Program-made: the position numbers and the translations under genes | Part shown: positions 26,368 through 36,112 of the stretch, piece after piece | Position numbering within the stretch: position 1 is the first letter of the stretch | Layout: every line of letters begins with the position of its first letter | Notes under the pieces: generated by a model | Told to the model about the DNA's origin: nothing | The model's database searches: none | Seen by the model: only the letters and a program-made list of their open reading frames with translations | NCBI GenBank assembly: GCA_029263125.1 | Contig: JAJCYD010000001.1 | Location: forward strand, 1-64,000 | Reading direction: 5' to 3' | Source of the DNA: Solirubrobacteraceae bacterium | Lineage (GTDB): Bacteria; Actinomycetota; Thermoleophilia; Solirubrobacterales; Solirubrobacteraceae | DNA: 64,000 bases

Positions 26368-27021
26368 GTGACAGACGTAGGCCAGCGTGCAGGTGCGGGC
26401 CGGGCGAGTTACGCCGAGCAGGCACGTGAGTTGCTGCACGAGCGACTGCTCGTCGCCGCCGACGACCTGCTCGCCGAGCGCGACTGGGCGACGATCACGA
26501 TGGCCGACATCGCCAAGGGCGCAGGCGTCAGCCGCCAGACGCTGTACAACGAGTTCGGCTCGCGGCCGGAGTTCGCACAGGCCTATGTGCTGCGCGAGGC
26601 CGCTCGTTTCGTCGGCATCGCCGAGCAGGCGATAACCGATCACGCTGGTGATCCTGAGGCAGCTCTGGCCGCAGCATTGACCGGGGCCTTGTCCGAGGCC
26701 GCCGACAACGCGCTCGTCCGAGCGATCCTCGCCGAAGAACCCACCGGCGGGCTGCTTGCGCTCGTCACGACGCAGGGCGCCCCGGTCATCGGAGCGGCCG
26801 TCGACCGCCTCGCCGCCCTCTTCGCGATGACATGGCCGGGCCTGCCCGAAAGGCAAGCGCGTGTCGCCGCCGATTGTGCGACTCGGCTGGCGATCAGCCA
26901 CGCGCTGTTGTCGGTGAGTTCCCCGGAACGCACCGGACCGGAGATCGCTTCGGTGATCGGGCCCTACCTGCAATCCCAGAGCGCTCCGGATATGGATATC
27001 GCTTGCGAGCGCCAGCAATGA
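26368..27021 (+). CDS. TetR-family regulator
   Basis: About 217 aa from the GTG at 26368 (VTDVGQRAG); the tracked ORF extends too far upstream. The helix-turn-helix (ATITMADIAKGAGVSRQTLYNEFGSR) is followed by a TetR ligand domain. It diverges from the MMPL gene and lies 50 bp before the lipoprotein-ABC operon. It is therefore well placed to control both directions, and the shared TCTGTA motif supports this. Confidence 0.88.
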   Translation: MTDVGQRAGAGRASYAEQARELLHERLLVAADDLLAERDWATITMADIAKGAGVSRQTLYNEFGSRPEFAQAYVLREAARFVGIAEQAITDHAGDPEAALAAALTGALSEAADNALVRAILAEEPTGGLLALVTTQGAPVIGAAVDRLAALFAMTWPGLPERQARVAADCATRLAISHALLSVSSPERTGPEIASVIGPYLQSQSAPDMDIACERQQ

Positions 27022-27071
27022 CCCACGCTCGGCGTCCACGCGGGCGCACTGCCAGAGGAGGAACGTTGCGA

Positions 27072-28037
27072 ATGAAGGCGTCAGTCAGCGCGCTGTCGGT
27101 GGCGCTTGTGGTCGCGATCGCGGGCTGCGGCGGCGATTCGCCGTCGGGTGGCACGTCATCGGGCAAGCAGGTCGGCGCGGCGAACGCGCCGGAGGCCAGA
27201 AAGCTGATCAAGCAGACATTTGGCGCCAACCCAAGAGCGAAATCGGGTCTGCTGAGCGGCAGGATCGATATCGCCATCAAGGGCGCGCCGTTGTTTCGCA
27301 AGGGCGTCGCGGTGACGATGAGCGGGCCGTTTCGCCAAGACAAAGGCCGCGACCCCGTGGGCAATTTCTCCGTCGGGCTTGAGCTGAAGGACAAGATCTA
27401 CGGTGCCGATCTGATCCTGATCGGCAACGAGGTGCTGATCGGCCTCGGGTCGACGGCGTACCTCGTTCCGGCGGACATCGGCGCCAACATGCGACGGCCG
27501 CTGCGCGGTGCCGACAACGCACTGACTGGGGTGCTCGGCGTCTTTCGGGTCAACCCGGACCGCTGGGCGAAGAACCCGCGGATCGTCGGCAACGAGAAGA
27601 TCGCCGGTGAGGACGTCGTCCACGCAAGCGCAGCGATCCATACCAACCGCTTCTTTTTGGACGTCGCGAAGCTCGTCAACATCCTGACATCGCTGCGCTT
27701 CACCGAGGTCGCAGGACTGCCGCTCGCGGTCGACGCCAAGGCACGAGCGGCGCTCTCCCGCTCGGTCACGTCCGCGACGGGCGATCTCTACAGCGGCGCC
27801 GAGGACCATGTCATGCGCCGCGCGGCGTTCAAGATGGCGATGAAGATGTCGGCCAAGGACCGCAAGATCCTCGGCGGCATCTCCAGCATCAAGGTCTCAG
27901 GCGACGTCACGACGATCGACGTCGGCTCGCCGACCCAGATCGAGGCACCGACGACGCGCGGTTCCTACGCCGAGCTGCAGGTTTCGCTGGACGCCCTCTC
28001 CGAAGCCGCGCAGCAGGAAGCCCAGGAGAGCCCGTGA
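27072..28037 (+). CDS. secreted lipoprotein (LppX/LprG-like)
   Basis: About 321 aa. The signal peptide MKASVSALSVALVVAIAGCGG has a lipobox (AIAGC) placing the acylated Cys near position 19. The mature part has alternating strands (SGLLSGRIDIAIKG, then LELKDKIYGADLILIGNEVLIG) resembling mycobacterial LppX/LprG lipid carriers, whose beta-fold cups acyl chains. A TTG two codons upstream is an alternative start closer to the GAGGAGG site. The stop overlaps the ABC ATPase start, so it is probably the carrier partner of that transporter. Confidence 0.8.
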   Translation: MKASVSALSVALVVAIAGCGGDSPSGGTSSGKQVGAANAPEARKLIKQTFGANPRAKSGLLSGRIDIAIKGAPLFRKGVAVTMSGPFRQDKGRDPVGNFSVGLELKDKIYGADLILIGNEVLIGLGSTAYLVPADIGANMRRPLRGADNALTGVLGVFRVNPDRWAKNPRIVGNEKIAGEDVVHASAAIHTNRFFLDVAKLVNILTSLRFTEVAGLPLAVDAKARAALSRSVTSATGDLYSGAEDHVMRRAAFKMAMKMSAKDRKILGGISSIKVSGDVTTIDVGSPTQIEAPTTRGSYAELQVSLDALSEAAQQEAQESP

Positions 28038-28771
28038 TGCTTGCGCACACAGCAGCGCTCGCACCGTCTCTGACGGTGCAGGGCCTCAGCAAGAGCTTCG
28101 GTGAGCGCCGGGCGGTCCGCGACGTGAGCTTCGACGTCGCGCGCGGCGAGCTGCTCGCGGTCATCGGCCCCAACGGCGCCGGCAAGACGACGCTGCTGTC
28201 GATGCTCGCGGGGATCCTCGAGCCCGACACGGGCACCGTCGCGCAGCCAGACCGCACGACAGCCCGGATCGGCTGGGTGCCGCAGCAGACCGCCGTCTAC
28301 GGAAAGCTCACCGTCGCGCAGAACCTGCGGCTGTTCGCCAAGCTCGAGAAGGTCGCTGACGTCGACGCGACCGTGCGGCGCATGCTCGAGCAGACTGGCC
28401 TTGAACAGCGCGCGGATGACGAGCTGGGCAAGTTGTCGGGCGGAAACCGCCAGCGTGTGAACATCGCCGTCGGGCTGCTCGCCGACCCACCCGTACTGCT
28501 GCTCGACGAGCCCTCCGGGGCGCTTGACCCGCGCCAGCGCGAGCGACTGTGGGGATTCATCACGGCGCTGACCGACCGCGGCACCGCGGTCATCTTCTGC
28601 ACGCACGACATCGCCGAAGCCGAGCGCCACGCCCACCGCGTGCTCGTGCTCGCCGACGGCGAGGCCCTGTTCAACGGCACCGCCGCCGAGCTCAAGGCCG
28701 TCGCCGACGCAGACGAGGGGCACGACCTCGAGCAGGCCTTCGTCGGCTTCCTGCGCGAACGGGGCCACTGA
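28034..28771 (+). CDS. ABC transporter ATP-binding protein
   Basis: A 245-aa single nucleotide-binding domain: Walker A GPNGAGKTT, Q-loop VPQQT, signature LSGGNRQRVNIA, Walker B VLLLDEPSGALDP, and the H-loop His in FCTHD. It is of the drug/polyketide exporter (DrrA/CcmA-like) type and works with the ABC-2 permease that follows 1 bp later. Its start overlaps the lipoprotein stop by 4 bp. Confidence 0.95.
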   Translation: MMLAHTAALAPSLTVQGLSKSFGERRAVRDVSFDVARGELLAVIGPNGAGKTTLLSMLAGILEPDTGTVAQPDRTTARIGWVPQQTAVYGKLTVAQNLRLFAKLEKVADVDATVRRMLEQTGLEQRADDELGKLSGGNRQRVNIAVGLLADPPVLLLDEPSGALDPRQRERLWGFITALTDRGTAVIFCTHDIAEAERHAHRVLVLADGEALFNGTAAELKAVADADEGHDLEQAFVGFLRERGH

Positions 28772-28772
28772 C

Positions 28773-30116
28773 ATGCGCTGGATGCTCCTCAAGGACCTGC
28801 AGATCCTGCGGCGCTCCAAGCTGCTCGTCGGGCTGCTGATCGTCTATCCCGTCGCGATCGCGCTGCTGATCGGCTTCGCGCTGTCAAGCGGACCCGAAAA
28901 GCCGCGCCTGGCGTTCCTCAGCCACATCCCCGAAGGCGGCCAGACGATCAAGCTCGTCGGCAAGAAAATCGACGTCAAGGTCTACACCGACGAACTGTTC
29001 AGGTCCGTTGACCGGATCGACGTCGAAAATCGCGCTCAGGTACTGGAGAAGGTGCGCTCCGGTGAGGCACTGGCAGGACTGATCCTTCCACCGGACTTCA
29101 CGACCAAGCTCTCAAACGGCGGCTTCAACTCCGCCAGCGTCGAGGTCGTCTACAACGGCGACGCGCTCAAACAGTCCTTCGTCCGCTCAACGGTCTCCTC
29201 CAAGCTCGCGCAAGCCGACGCCGCGCTCGCCCGCACGATCAACACGGTCGCCACCGACTACGTCGACATCTTCACCAACGGCGGGCACATCGACGTGCTC
29301 GGTACCGATCTGAACCTCATCGGCCTCAAGAAGACCAACACGCTGATCGATTCAGCGATCGCGATAGCCGACAAGCCACAGGTCTCGCGCAAACTCGCCC
29401 CCGTTCAGAACTTCGCGGAGCTCTCCGTCGCGAACATCGACCGCGTCAAGGATGTCCTGAACACCGTCGAACAGCCGGTCAAGGTCAACGAGACCGTGCT
29501 CAGCGGAAGTCGCGCGCCACTGGACACGTTCGCCGTCGCGCTGGCGGTCACGATCTCGCTGATGTTCGTCTGCGTCCTCCTCGCGTCCGGGCTGCTTGCT
29601 CTCGAACGCGAGGAGAACACGTTCTCCCGGCTCGCACGCGGCCTCATGCCCGGCGGCCGACTACTCGCAGGAAAGGTCATGCTCGCCGGCGGCTGCGCAG
29701 CAGTCGTCACCTTCGCGATGCTGCTCGGCATCAGCGCCTTCGTGCCACTGGATTTCGGGCGCGTCGGACTGTGGTTCGCCGCGATCGCCGTCAGCGCATT
29801 GGCGTTCGGTGCGCTCGGCGTCGCGATCGGCAGCCTCGCACGCGAGGTACGCGCAGCATCACTGCTCGCGCTCATGCTCGCGCTCCCGCTCGCGTTTCTC
29901 GCGCTCGTGCCCAGCGGCAGCGTGTCACCCGCGCTCTACGACGTCATTCGCGTCGTCTCCGCGATCTTCCCATTCAAACCCGCACTGGATGCGGTCAACG
30001 CTGCGATCAACGACACGACGCCCAGCCTGGGCGTGGCACTCGCCCACCTCGGCGCGCTGATCGTGATCTTCGGCGCCGCCGCGCGAGCCGGCCTGCGCCG
30101 CTTCGCGCTCGCCTGA
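28773..30116 (+). CDS. ABC-2 type permease
   Basis: A 447-aa protein. One N-terminal helix (LLVGLLIVYPVAIALLIGFAL), a roughly 230-residue extracytoplasmic domain rich in strands and helices, and five C-terminal helices (from FAVALAVTISLMFVCVLLASG) give the ABC2_membrane_3 architecture. It forms the exporter with the preceding ATPase, and the lipoprotein may hand over or receive substrate outside. The substrate is unknown; a lipid-like molecule would fit the MMPL and thioesterase nearby. Confidence 0.9.
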   Translation: MRWMLLKDLQILRRSKLLVGLLIVYPVAIALLIGFALSSGPEKPRLAFLSHIPEGGQTIKLVGKKIDVKVYTDELFRSVDRIDVENRAQVLEKVRSGEALAGLILPPDFTTKLSNGGFNSASVEVVYNGDALKQSFVRSTVSSKLAQADAALARTINTVATDYVDIFTNGGHIDVLGTDLNLIGLKKTNTLIDSAIAIADKPQVSRKLAPVQNFAELSVANIDRVKDVLNTVEQPVKVNETVLSGSRAPLDTFAVALAVTISLMFVCVLLASGLLALEREENTFSRLARGLMPGGRLLAGKVMLAGGCAAVVTFAMLLGISAFVPLDFGRVGLWFAAIAVSALAFGALGVAIGSLAREVRAASLLALMLALPLAFLALVPSGSVSPALYDVIRVVSAIFPFKPALDAVNAAINDTTPSLGVALAHLGALIVIFGAAARAGLRRFALA

Positions 30117-30574
30117 AACGCGCACGCTCGCTCTGGGGGGGTGACCGCGTCGCATTATGCCGCCGGGTCGTTGCTCCCACGCATCCAGTGAGGCCAACCA
30201 GGTCGCCCGGCTGCTCGATCTCGCGGCATTCTGACACTCGCGCGTCGCGTCGAGAGCGTCCGGCCCGCCCACCGATCCGCTTGCATCGGCGACGTCGGCA
30301 CGATGACTCCGTCCGTTCTCCGCAGGAAACGGGCTGTTTCCTGCGGCGCCGCCAGCGCGATCAGGGCCTGGTCAGTCGTCGTCGGTCACGCCACCGCGCC
30401 CATGCGGCTCACGGTCGACATAGCAGAGGGCCCGAATGCCCGATACCACCATGGCGATTACCCCCGCCTTGGCTGGGCAACCAGCAACCGAACGACGCGG
30501 GCGTGTGCGACCGCTGGGCCGAAACGTCCCCGGCGTGGTCGCGCTTGGATGCCGCGGGCACGGGCGCGGGGCGG
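30117..30574. other. 458 bp between convergent permease and DUF3987 genes
   Basis: No supported gene. Apart from the hairpin at 30320, I see nothing clear. The boundary of the Tn554-like element may lie here, but without a reference I cannot place it. Confidence 0.4.
30320..30346. terminator. perfect 11-bp hairpin, probable bidirectional terminator
   Basis: CCGCAGGAAAC pairs exactly with GTTTCCTGCGG across a GGGCT loop, midway between two convergent genes. Confidence 0.65.
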
Positions 30575-31789
30575 TCAGGCCGCGTCGGCGAGCACGGGCA
30601 CCCAGACTTCGGCGGGGCGGCCGCGTTCGGGTTGGCGGGTCTCGCGGCGCAGCCGGCCGGCATCTTCAAGGACTCCGAGGGCGCGCTCGATTTCGCGGCG
30701 TTTCTTGTTGCGGCTGAACATGTCAGATACCTCTGTGCGGGTGACTCCGGCGGAGCGTTCCTTGGCGGCGGCCCAGATCTCGTCGGCGGTCGGGTCGCCG
30801 AGCGTGTCGCCGAAGATCCATGTGGTCGAGGCGGCGCTGTAGCGCCAGACGGCCAGGCCGGCCTCGAGGTGCTCGAGGCCGATCGTGTCTGAATGGTCCA
30901 GCAGCGCGTAGATAAGCGCGAGGCGCACGACGTGCGCTTCGGCGCGAGCTGTGGCTGCACCGGCCAGGCCGGCCTGGCCGGCTGACAGGTCGGCGTAGAT
31001 CGCGATCCAGCGCTCGCGGGCAGCACGGTCGAGCGGTAGTTCGCGATGGGCGGCGGCGAAGCGCAGTGCCAGCCGCAGGGCGTCGCGGATCTCGGCCAGA
31101 TGGTCTCCGTCGAGGGCACTGCCGAAGGGCAAGAGCTTGGACCGATCGACGGCGATGAGCAGGAAGCGGTTGAGGAAGCCGTTGGCGAGCTCCGTGGCGG
31201 CGAGGTAGCGCAGCAGCTCGTCTTTGGTGATGTGTCCGACGATGCCGATGTGCGCGGCGGTGGCGCGCAGCGGGTTGTTGCGGACCATCGTCTGCAGGGC
31301 GTCGCCGTCCCAGGCTTGGCGCACGATCGGCGACAGCGTGTTTCCTTCGCGGGAGAGGACCTTGAGGACTTGAGCGAACTCCTGCTCGAGCACGAGCCGG
31401 CGCTTGTCGGCGGGCGCGTCGCTATCGGCTTGGTCGACGGGATCTCGGACTTGGGCGATGAGGCCCTCGCCGGAGCTGAGGCCGCTGGCGAGGCACCCCT
31501 GCACGAAGTCGGGGTCGGCCTCGGTGAGGATGCGGCGGACGTGGCCCCATGACGATCCTTTGCGGCCTTTGGCCGATGGGCCGACGAGGACGCAGAACTC
31601 GTTGGGGTAGTGGCGGTCGGCCTCGATCGCGTAGTGCGCGCCGCGTCCGCAGGCGGTGCCAAACGCAACGAGGAATTGGGCCAACAGCGCCATCGGGTGT
31701 GCCTCGGTGTGCGGCTCGGTACGCAGCACGAACTCGCCCGCCGGCCCGTGAAATGCCGCGTCGGCGGGCGCCGCCGGCCAGCTGGTCAC
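30575..31789 (-). CDS. DUF3987-type protein (primase-helicase-like)
   Basis: A 404-aa protein. It has a P-loop-like region FCVLVGPSAKGRKGSSWGHVR followed by a helicase-style middle domain (TLSPIVRQAWDGDALQTM, then IGIVGHITKDELLRYL) as in DUF3987 proteins, which usually follow prim-pol domains in plasmids and phages. There is no primase domain here. The C-terminus (TRTEVSDMFSRNKKRREIERAL) looks like a winged helix. It is the last gene of the leftward recombinase cluster and overlaps the TnpC-like gene by 4 bp, a common companion in Tn554-like elements. Confidence 0.75.
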   Translation of the reverse strand: MTSWPAAPADAAFHGPAGEFVLRTEPHTEAHPMALLAQFLVAFGTACGRGAHYAIEADRHYPNEFCVLVGPSAKGRKGSSWGHVRRILTEADPDFVQGCLASGLSSGEGLIAQVRDPVDQADSDAPADKRRLVLEQEFAQVLKVLSREGNTLSPIVRQAWDGDALQTMVRNNPLRATAAHIGIVGHITKDELLRYLAATELANGFLNRFLLIAVDRSKLLPFGSALDGDHLAEIRDALRLALRFAAAHRELPLDRAARERWIAIYADLSAGQAGLAGAATARAEAHVVRLALIYALLDHSDTIGLEHLEAGLAVWRYSAASTTWIFGDTLGDPTADEIWAAAKERSAGVTRTEVSDMFSRNKKRREIERALGVLEDAGRLRRETRQPERGRPAEVWVPVLADAA

Positions 31790-32346
31790 TCGAATGCTCC
31801 TTCCCGGATACCCTGGCGCAGCGCGACGCGAAGGCCGTCGATCTCCTGGTCGCGCGTAAGGAGTTGGTCCTCGAGCTCGACGACGCGCCCCTCGAGCTCG
31901 GCGATCCGTTCGGTTTCAGGCTTGAATGCAAGCGCAGCGCCGGTGATCGCGGGTAGGTCCAGGGCGATTTCGCTACCCAGATGCTCGCCGAGCTTGCGCT
32001 CCAGCAGCTTGATGACCTGATCTTGGCGGCGCAGCTGAGCGGCGTGGTTGGCGACCTTGACGCGTAGCTGCGCGGCGGTTGCGTTGCTCGCCGCGACGGC
32101 GTGCGCCGCCTGCTGGTCATATGCGGCCGCGAGCTTCTGCTTGACATGTTCCTTGAGATCGCCGTGCTTGGGGTCGTTGATGAACTTGACGCTCACCCCC
32201 GCGCGCCGCGCCAGCGTCGTCCAATGAAACGCGACGCCCTGCTCGATCATCGCGTCAGCGGCGTGAAGCACCGCCGCGCGCTTCTGGCCGGAGATGACGC
32301 GGTGGTGCTGGGTGAGGTGGTCAGGCACCAGCGAGCGCGGGGTCAA
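31786..32346 (-). CDS. TnpC-like protein of a Tn554-type element (DUF6262-like)
   Basis: A 186-aa protein. The N-terminal part resembles a helix-turn-helix (HWTTLARRAGVSVKFINDPKHGDLKEHV). The rest is a coiled coil (QLRRQDQVIKLLERKLGEH, then ELEGRVVELEDQLLTRDQEIDGL). In Tn554-family elements the third gene, tnpC, encodes just such a small coiled-coil DNA-binding accessory protein that affects orientation and efficiency of transposition. It overlaps the TnpB-like gene by 26 bp. Confidence 0.75.
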   Translation of the reverse strand: MTPRSLVPDHLTQHHRVISGQKRAAVLHAADAMIEQGVAFHWTTLARRAGVSVKFINDPKHGDLKEHVKQKLAAAYDQQAAHAVAASNATAAQLRVKVANHAAQLRRQDQVIKLLERKLGEHLGSEIALDLPAITGAALAFKPETERIAELEGRVVELEDQLLTRDQEIDGLRVALRQGIREGAFE

Positions 32347-34873
32347 ATGAGGGGCTGCTGTCGATCACGTTCAGCTGGAACGCAGCAGGCGTGAGGTCGC
32401 CGAGCTCACGACGGTCATTGGCCTGGCTTCCAAGGATGCGGTGCACCTCCTTGGCCTCCTCCCGGGGGAGGCCATCGATCTTCTGACGCATGCGACGGAT
32501 GAGGTACCTGACGCGCTCGATGTGCTCGTCGGATGGCATCGCGTCGCGCTTGGCCCAGTCAGCCAGCTCATCGGAGGCGGCGAGGATCCGCTCGCGCGCG
32601 GCGAGCAGGTCAGTGAGGTACTTCTCCAGCGCGGCGAGGTGCGTGAGGTCGGTACGGAAATGCTTGCAACCGATGCAGCGCATCCGGTATGGACAGGCCG
32701 AGCCGAGCGCTGCGACGTTCGACGGCTCAACACACGCCCCGTAAGGGATCGCGGTCGACCCGATCGCCATCCGTATGTCCTCGGACTCCGCGAACCGTTC
32801 GACGATCTGCGCGAGCTCGTTGCCCTCGGCGTCCCATTGCCAGCGGTGCTCGAGATCGACGGCCTGACGACGGCGCTCTTGGCGAATCCGGCAGTAGCCC
32901 TCCGTCGTCGCGAAGCTGCGGTGATCCATGATGTCCATCAGCAGATGCGGCGAGCAGCCCTTGTCAGCCAGCCGCTGAGCGTAGGAGTGCCGAAACGCGT
33001 AGGCATAGACGCGTCCGCGGTCATATGGCGTGCCGTCGCTGTCGAGCAGCTCGGGCAGCTGCCGCGACCATTCGCGAACGGCATGCGTGACGCGCGGTCC
33101 GCTCATCGGCACCGTGCCCGAGCGGTTGCGTGCCTGCTGCGGAAACAGCGGCAGCTTGCCGGCGCCAACGTCCGGAAAACGAGCCCGAGCACGTTCGGCG
33201 GCGCGCTTGATGATCAGCGCCTCGCGTGCATGTACCGGCAAGCGCTTGGAGCGCTTGGGTGTCTTCTCGGGCCGGTAGACGAGGACCGGCTGGCGGTCAA
33301 GCGTGCCGTCCTCACGGACACGTTCGTCCCACTGCAGACACGTCTCCTTCAAGTGGCAAATCTCGCTCGGGCGCCGCCCAGTGCGGATCAGCAGCTCGAC
33401 CGCATCTGCGACGTCCTGGTTTGCGATATCGACGAGGAGCGCGAGCGCGTTCTTGGACGCGAGCTGCTTGATCACCGAGTTGGGCAGGCTGCGGCCAACC
33501 TCGTCGTCGGGGTCGCGCTCCTCCGTGCGTGGACTGTCGCTTTCGTAGATCGCAAACGTGTCCGCGAGCCCATGCAGCGGGCCGTCAGGGGCGGTCAGTC
33601 CGCGGTCACGCGCGCGCCGCAGCAAGTGGCGCACCATCGTGATGCAATCGAGGTGCGTGGAGTTGGCCAGCTTGCCCGCCGATGCCTGCCCTGCGAGACG
33701 CATCAGAAACTGCTCGATGTCGCGGCGGCCGACGTTGGCGGGGTCCACGCCTCCGTCGTGTCGGATGCGCAGCGACTCGCTCAGGCGCCTCATCTGACAC
33801 AACGTGCTCCTCAGGTAGTGCACGTTTTTCACCGCGAGCGATTCGCGTGCCCAGTCGCGGTAGATCTCTCGCAACCACGGCTGCGTGAGCTGGCCGAGGT
33901 CGAGGTTCTGTCGCGCGCCATCGCGGCGCAGCAACCCCAACCGCCACACATCACGCGAGAGCTCCTCCTCGGGATCCAGCAGCGCCTGCTCGACAGACCA
34001 CTGGATGCGCTTGAGCAGAAGCCGCGCGATCGATGTCGAGGGTGGGCGCTTGTCGATCTCGAGCACTGAACGGACGCCCATCCGCGCCAGGTGGCCGACC
34101 AGGCACGTCAAGTCGCCCCACGCGTTGAATGCGAGCTCGCCGTGCAGGGCGTCCTGGACGCCGACGAGAAACTCCAGCCGCAGCCGCTCGGGCACCGAGG
34201 CGAGCACGAGAACTCGCCCGTCAACCGACACCGCTACGGGATGCTCGCGTCGCCATGTATCCCAGTCGGGCTTGCCCAACTGACGCCATCTGAACTGGCA
34301 CGCCACACATGACCGCGGTTGACGGTGGCTCGCAAGCCGGCCGCAGCGCTCACACGCACCGGCCGTTGGCCGCGGCTGTGCCGGCGGGCGTGGCGTGCGC
34401 CGGCCGTTGCGAGGCTGGCCCCCACGAATCCACTCCTCGACCGACGCCACCATCGAGCGCTTGAACGATCGAGCGCACAGCCGGCAGAGCTGGTGGGGTC
34501 CGTACGCCGGACGCTCGAACCCCGGCGCCCGGCATACCCGGCAGAGGACCTCGGCCTTGCGGCCCACGTCAACGCGGACGCGCGGCACCGTGACGAACTC
34601 CTCGAGCGTCATCTCGTTGGACCCGCGCCGCCGGCGCGACGTACAAGGCCCGCACAGGCCGCCGGCCTGCACAGCCACCGCAGAGCAATTGCGCACCACG
34701 CACTCCTTGAAGCCAAAGACCGGATGATCCGCCGACGGCGCGAACACCCGCCGATCGGGGTCATAGCCAACCTCGATCAGCGCCTCGAGGTCCACAGCGG
34801 CGCGCAAACGCGCGATCGTCGGGTCAAGCTCGACCGCGGAAAGCCGCGGAACACGAGCGACCTCAGCGAGCAT
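32321..34873 (-). CDS. TnpB-like large tyrosine recombinase (Tn554 type)
   Basis: About 850 aa from the ATG at 34873 (MLAEVARVPRLSAV), which overlaps the TnpA-like stop; the longer tracked start is spurious. The N-terminal 250 residues hold several CxxC pairs (VCRVCRAPGF, then LCRLC, CERCG, CVAC) suggesting zinc knuckles. The catalytic half shows LIRTGRRPSEICHL (first Arg), AFRHSYAQRLADKG (His-x-x-Arg), then DHRSFATTEGYCRI (His and nucleophilic Tyr). A Lys/Cys-rich C-terminal extension (CPYRMRCIGCKHFRTD) is typical of TnpB. It catalyses strand exchange together with TnpA. Confidence 0.85.
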   Translation of the reverse strand: MLAEVARVPRLSAVELDPTIARLRAAVDLEALIEVGYDPDRRVFAPSADHPVFGFKECVVRNCSAVAVQAGGLCGPCTSRRRRGSNEMTLEEFVTVPRVRVDVGRKAEVLCRVCRAPGFERPAYGPHQLCRLCARSFKRSMVASVEEWIRGGQPRNGRRTPRPPAQPRPTAGACERCGRLASHRQPRSCVACQFRWRQLGKPDWDTWRREHPVAVSVDGRVLVLASVPERLRLEFLVGVQDALHGELAFNAWGDLTCLVGHLARMGVRSVLEIDKRPPSTSIARLLLKRIQWSVEQALLDPEEELSRDVWRLGLLRRDGARQNLDLGQLTQPWLREIYRDWARESLAVKNVHYLRSTLCQMRRLSESLRIRHDGGVDPANVGRRDIEQFLMRLAGQASAGKLANSTHLDCITMVRHLLRRARDRGLTAPDGPLHGLADTFAIYESDSPRTEERDPDDEVGRSLPNSVIKQLASKNALALLVDIANQDVADAVELLIRTGRRPSEICHLKETCLQWDERVREDGTLDRQPVLVYRPEKTPKRSKRLPVHAREALIIKRAAERARARFPDVGAGKLPLFPQQARNRSGTVPMSGPRVTHAVREWSRQLPELLDSDGTPYDRGRVYAYAFRHSYAQRLADKGCSPHLLMDIMDHRSFATTEGYCRIRQERRRQAVDLEHRWQWDAEGNELAQIVERFAESEDIRMAIGSTAIPYGACVEPSNVAALGSACPYRMRCIGCKHFRTDLTHLAALEKYLTDLLAARERILAASDELADWAKRDAMPSDEHIERVRYLIRRMRQKIDGLPREEAKEVHRILGSQANDRRELGDLTPAAFQLNVIDSSPSFDPALAGA

Positions 34874-36047
34874 CGGCGCCCGCCGCGTCGTCGAGCGCGA
34901 GCGTGTCGACATAGGCCGCGTCGATCGCGTCGCGCATCTTGTTCCACTCCGGATGCACGTAGCGCGCCGTCGTCGCCAGGTGCCGGTGACCGAGCAGATC
35001 CTTGACGACATCAAGCTCCGCAACGCCCGCCAACCCCGTCGCCCACGCGTGGCGCAGCATGTGCGGCGTCACCTTGCGCTCCAGCCGCGCACGCAGGCAG
35101 AGGTCCGACACGATCGAGTTGACCTGATCGACCCGAACCGGCCTGCCCATGTTCTCGCCCGCAACGTTCACGAGCACCGTCAGCGAGCCGTCCGCGGCCG
35201 GGATCCGTTCGCGCTCGTAGTGCCACCGGTCGGCGCAGAACACGGTGACCGCGTCGACCGGGACAATCCGGTCGCGACTGGACTTCGCCGACGAGCCCTG
35301 CTCGGTCGTACGGCGCCGCACGTGCAGGTGCGCGCCAGCCCGGGCGCAACCAAGCTCCCGGGAGTCGTGCATGAAATGCACGTCCTCCTCGAGCAGCAGA
35401 ACGGCCTCCCCGCGGCGCAGGCCGGCGTGGCGCATCAGGACGAGCAGCAACCGATCACGCCAGTTATGCGTGACCCCCATCAGGGCGTTGAACTCCTCCC
35501 GCGCGACCGGGTTGACATCGCCCTGCTCCTCGGCGCGCAACACATGGCGGGGACGCAGGGCAAAGCGCTGCGAGCGCCGCTCCGAGATGCCGAGATCGGG
35601 CAACTGGCCCATCACGAACAGCGCCGCGATCGCCTCCTCACCAACCAGACCGTGCGCGCGCGACGACTTGTACATCTCCCGCACCGACACGAGGATGTGG
35701 TTGATCCGCCCGTTCCCGCGGGGCTGCCCGACGCCGCGTCCAGGGCGAGTCACGATCTGGTTGCGCAGCACCAAGACGAAATCGTCCATGCGGCGCGCCG
35801 CCTCCATCAGGCCAAGTTGCCGCACGGCGCACCAGTCAAAGAAGACAGCGAGGTTGCCGGCGTACTTCTCGGTTGTGCCAAGCGCCCGCCCGCGGCTGTA
35901 GCGCAAATAGCGCAGATACGTGTCGGCCGCCGGGACGAGCTCGTAGTCGCCGTCACGCACGCTCCAGTACCCGAGATCCCCGGGGGGCCGCACGCGGATC
36001 GCGGCGCAGCCCGGCACAGGAACCGGCGAAGAGACGACCGTGAGCAT
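34863..36047 (-). CDS. TnpA-like tyrosine recombinase (Tn554 type)
   Basis: About 394 aa from the ATG at 36047; an ATG at 36059 is also possible. After a core-binding domain (DTYLRYLRYSRGRALGTTEKYAGNLAVF) the catalytic domain shows LMRHAGLRRGEAVLLL (Arg), TPHMLRHAWATGL (His-x-x-Arg), and LLGHRHLATTARYVHPEW (His and Tyr nucleophile). All catalytic residues are present. It heads a four-gene leftward operon with TnpB-like, TnpC-like and DUF3987 proteins, linked by overlaps. It starts only 65 bp beyond the parB 3' end. Confidence 0.88.
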   Translation of the reverse strand: MLTVVSSPVPVPGCAAIRVRPPGDLGYWSVRDGDYELVPAADTYLRYLRYSRGRALGTTEKYAGNLAVFFDWCAVRQLGLMEAARRMDDFVLVLRNQIVTRPGRGVGQPRGNGRINHILVSVREMYKSSRAHGLVGEEAIAALFVMGQLPDLGISERRSQRFALRPRHVLRAEEQGDVNPVAREEFNALMGVTHNWRDRLLLVLMRHAGLRRGEAVLLLEEDVHFMHDSRELGCARAGAHLHVRRRTTEQGSSAKSSRDRIVPVDAVTVFCADRWHYERERIPAADGSLTVLVNVAGENMGRPVRVDQVNSIVSDLCLRARLERKVTPHMLRHAWATGLAGVAELDVVKDLLGHRHLATTARYVHPEWNKMRDAIDAAYVDTLALDDAAGADAR

Positions 36048-36112
36048 GGTCGCGACCATCCCAGACGGTTCGGACGGAACGGCGCACCAAAGAACCCGCA
36101 CCGCCACCGGCC

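Noticed and set aside
26832-27071. N-terminal extension of the lipoprotein ORF
   Set aside because: It overlaps the tetR gene out of frame; the signal peptide and lipobox start at 27072.
32441-34069. 542-aa plus-strand ORF
   Set aside because: Antisense to the TnpB-like gene; no motifs and shadow composition.
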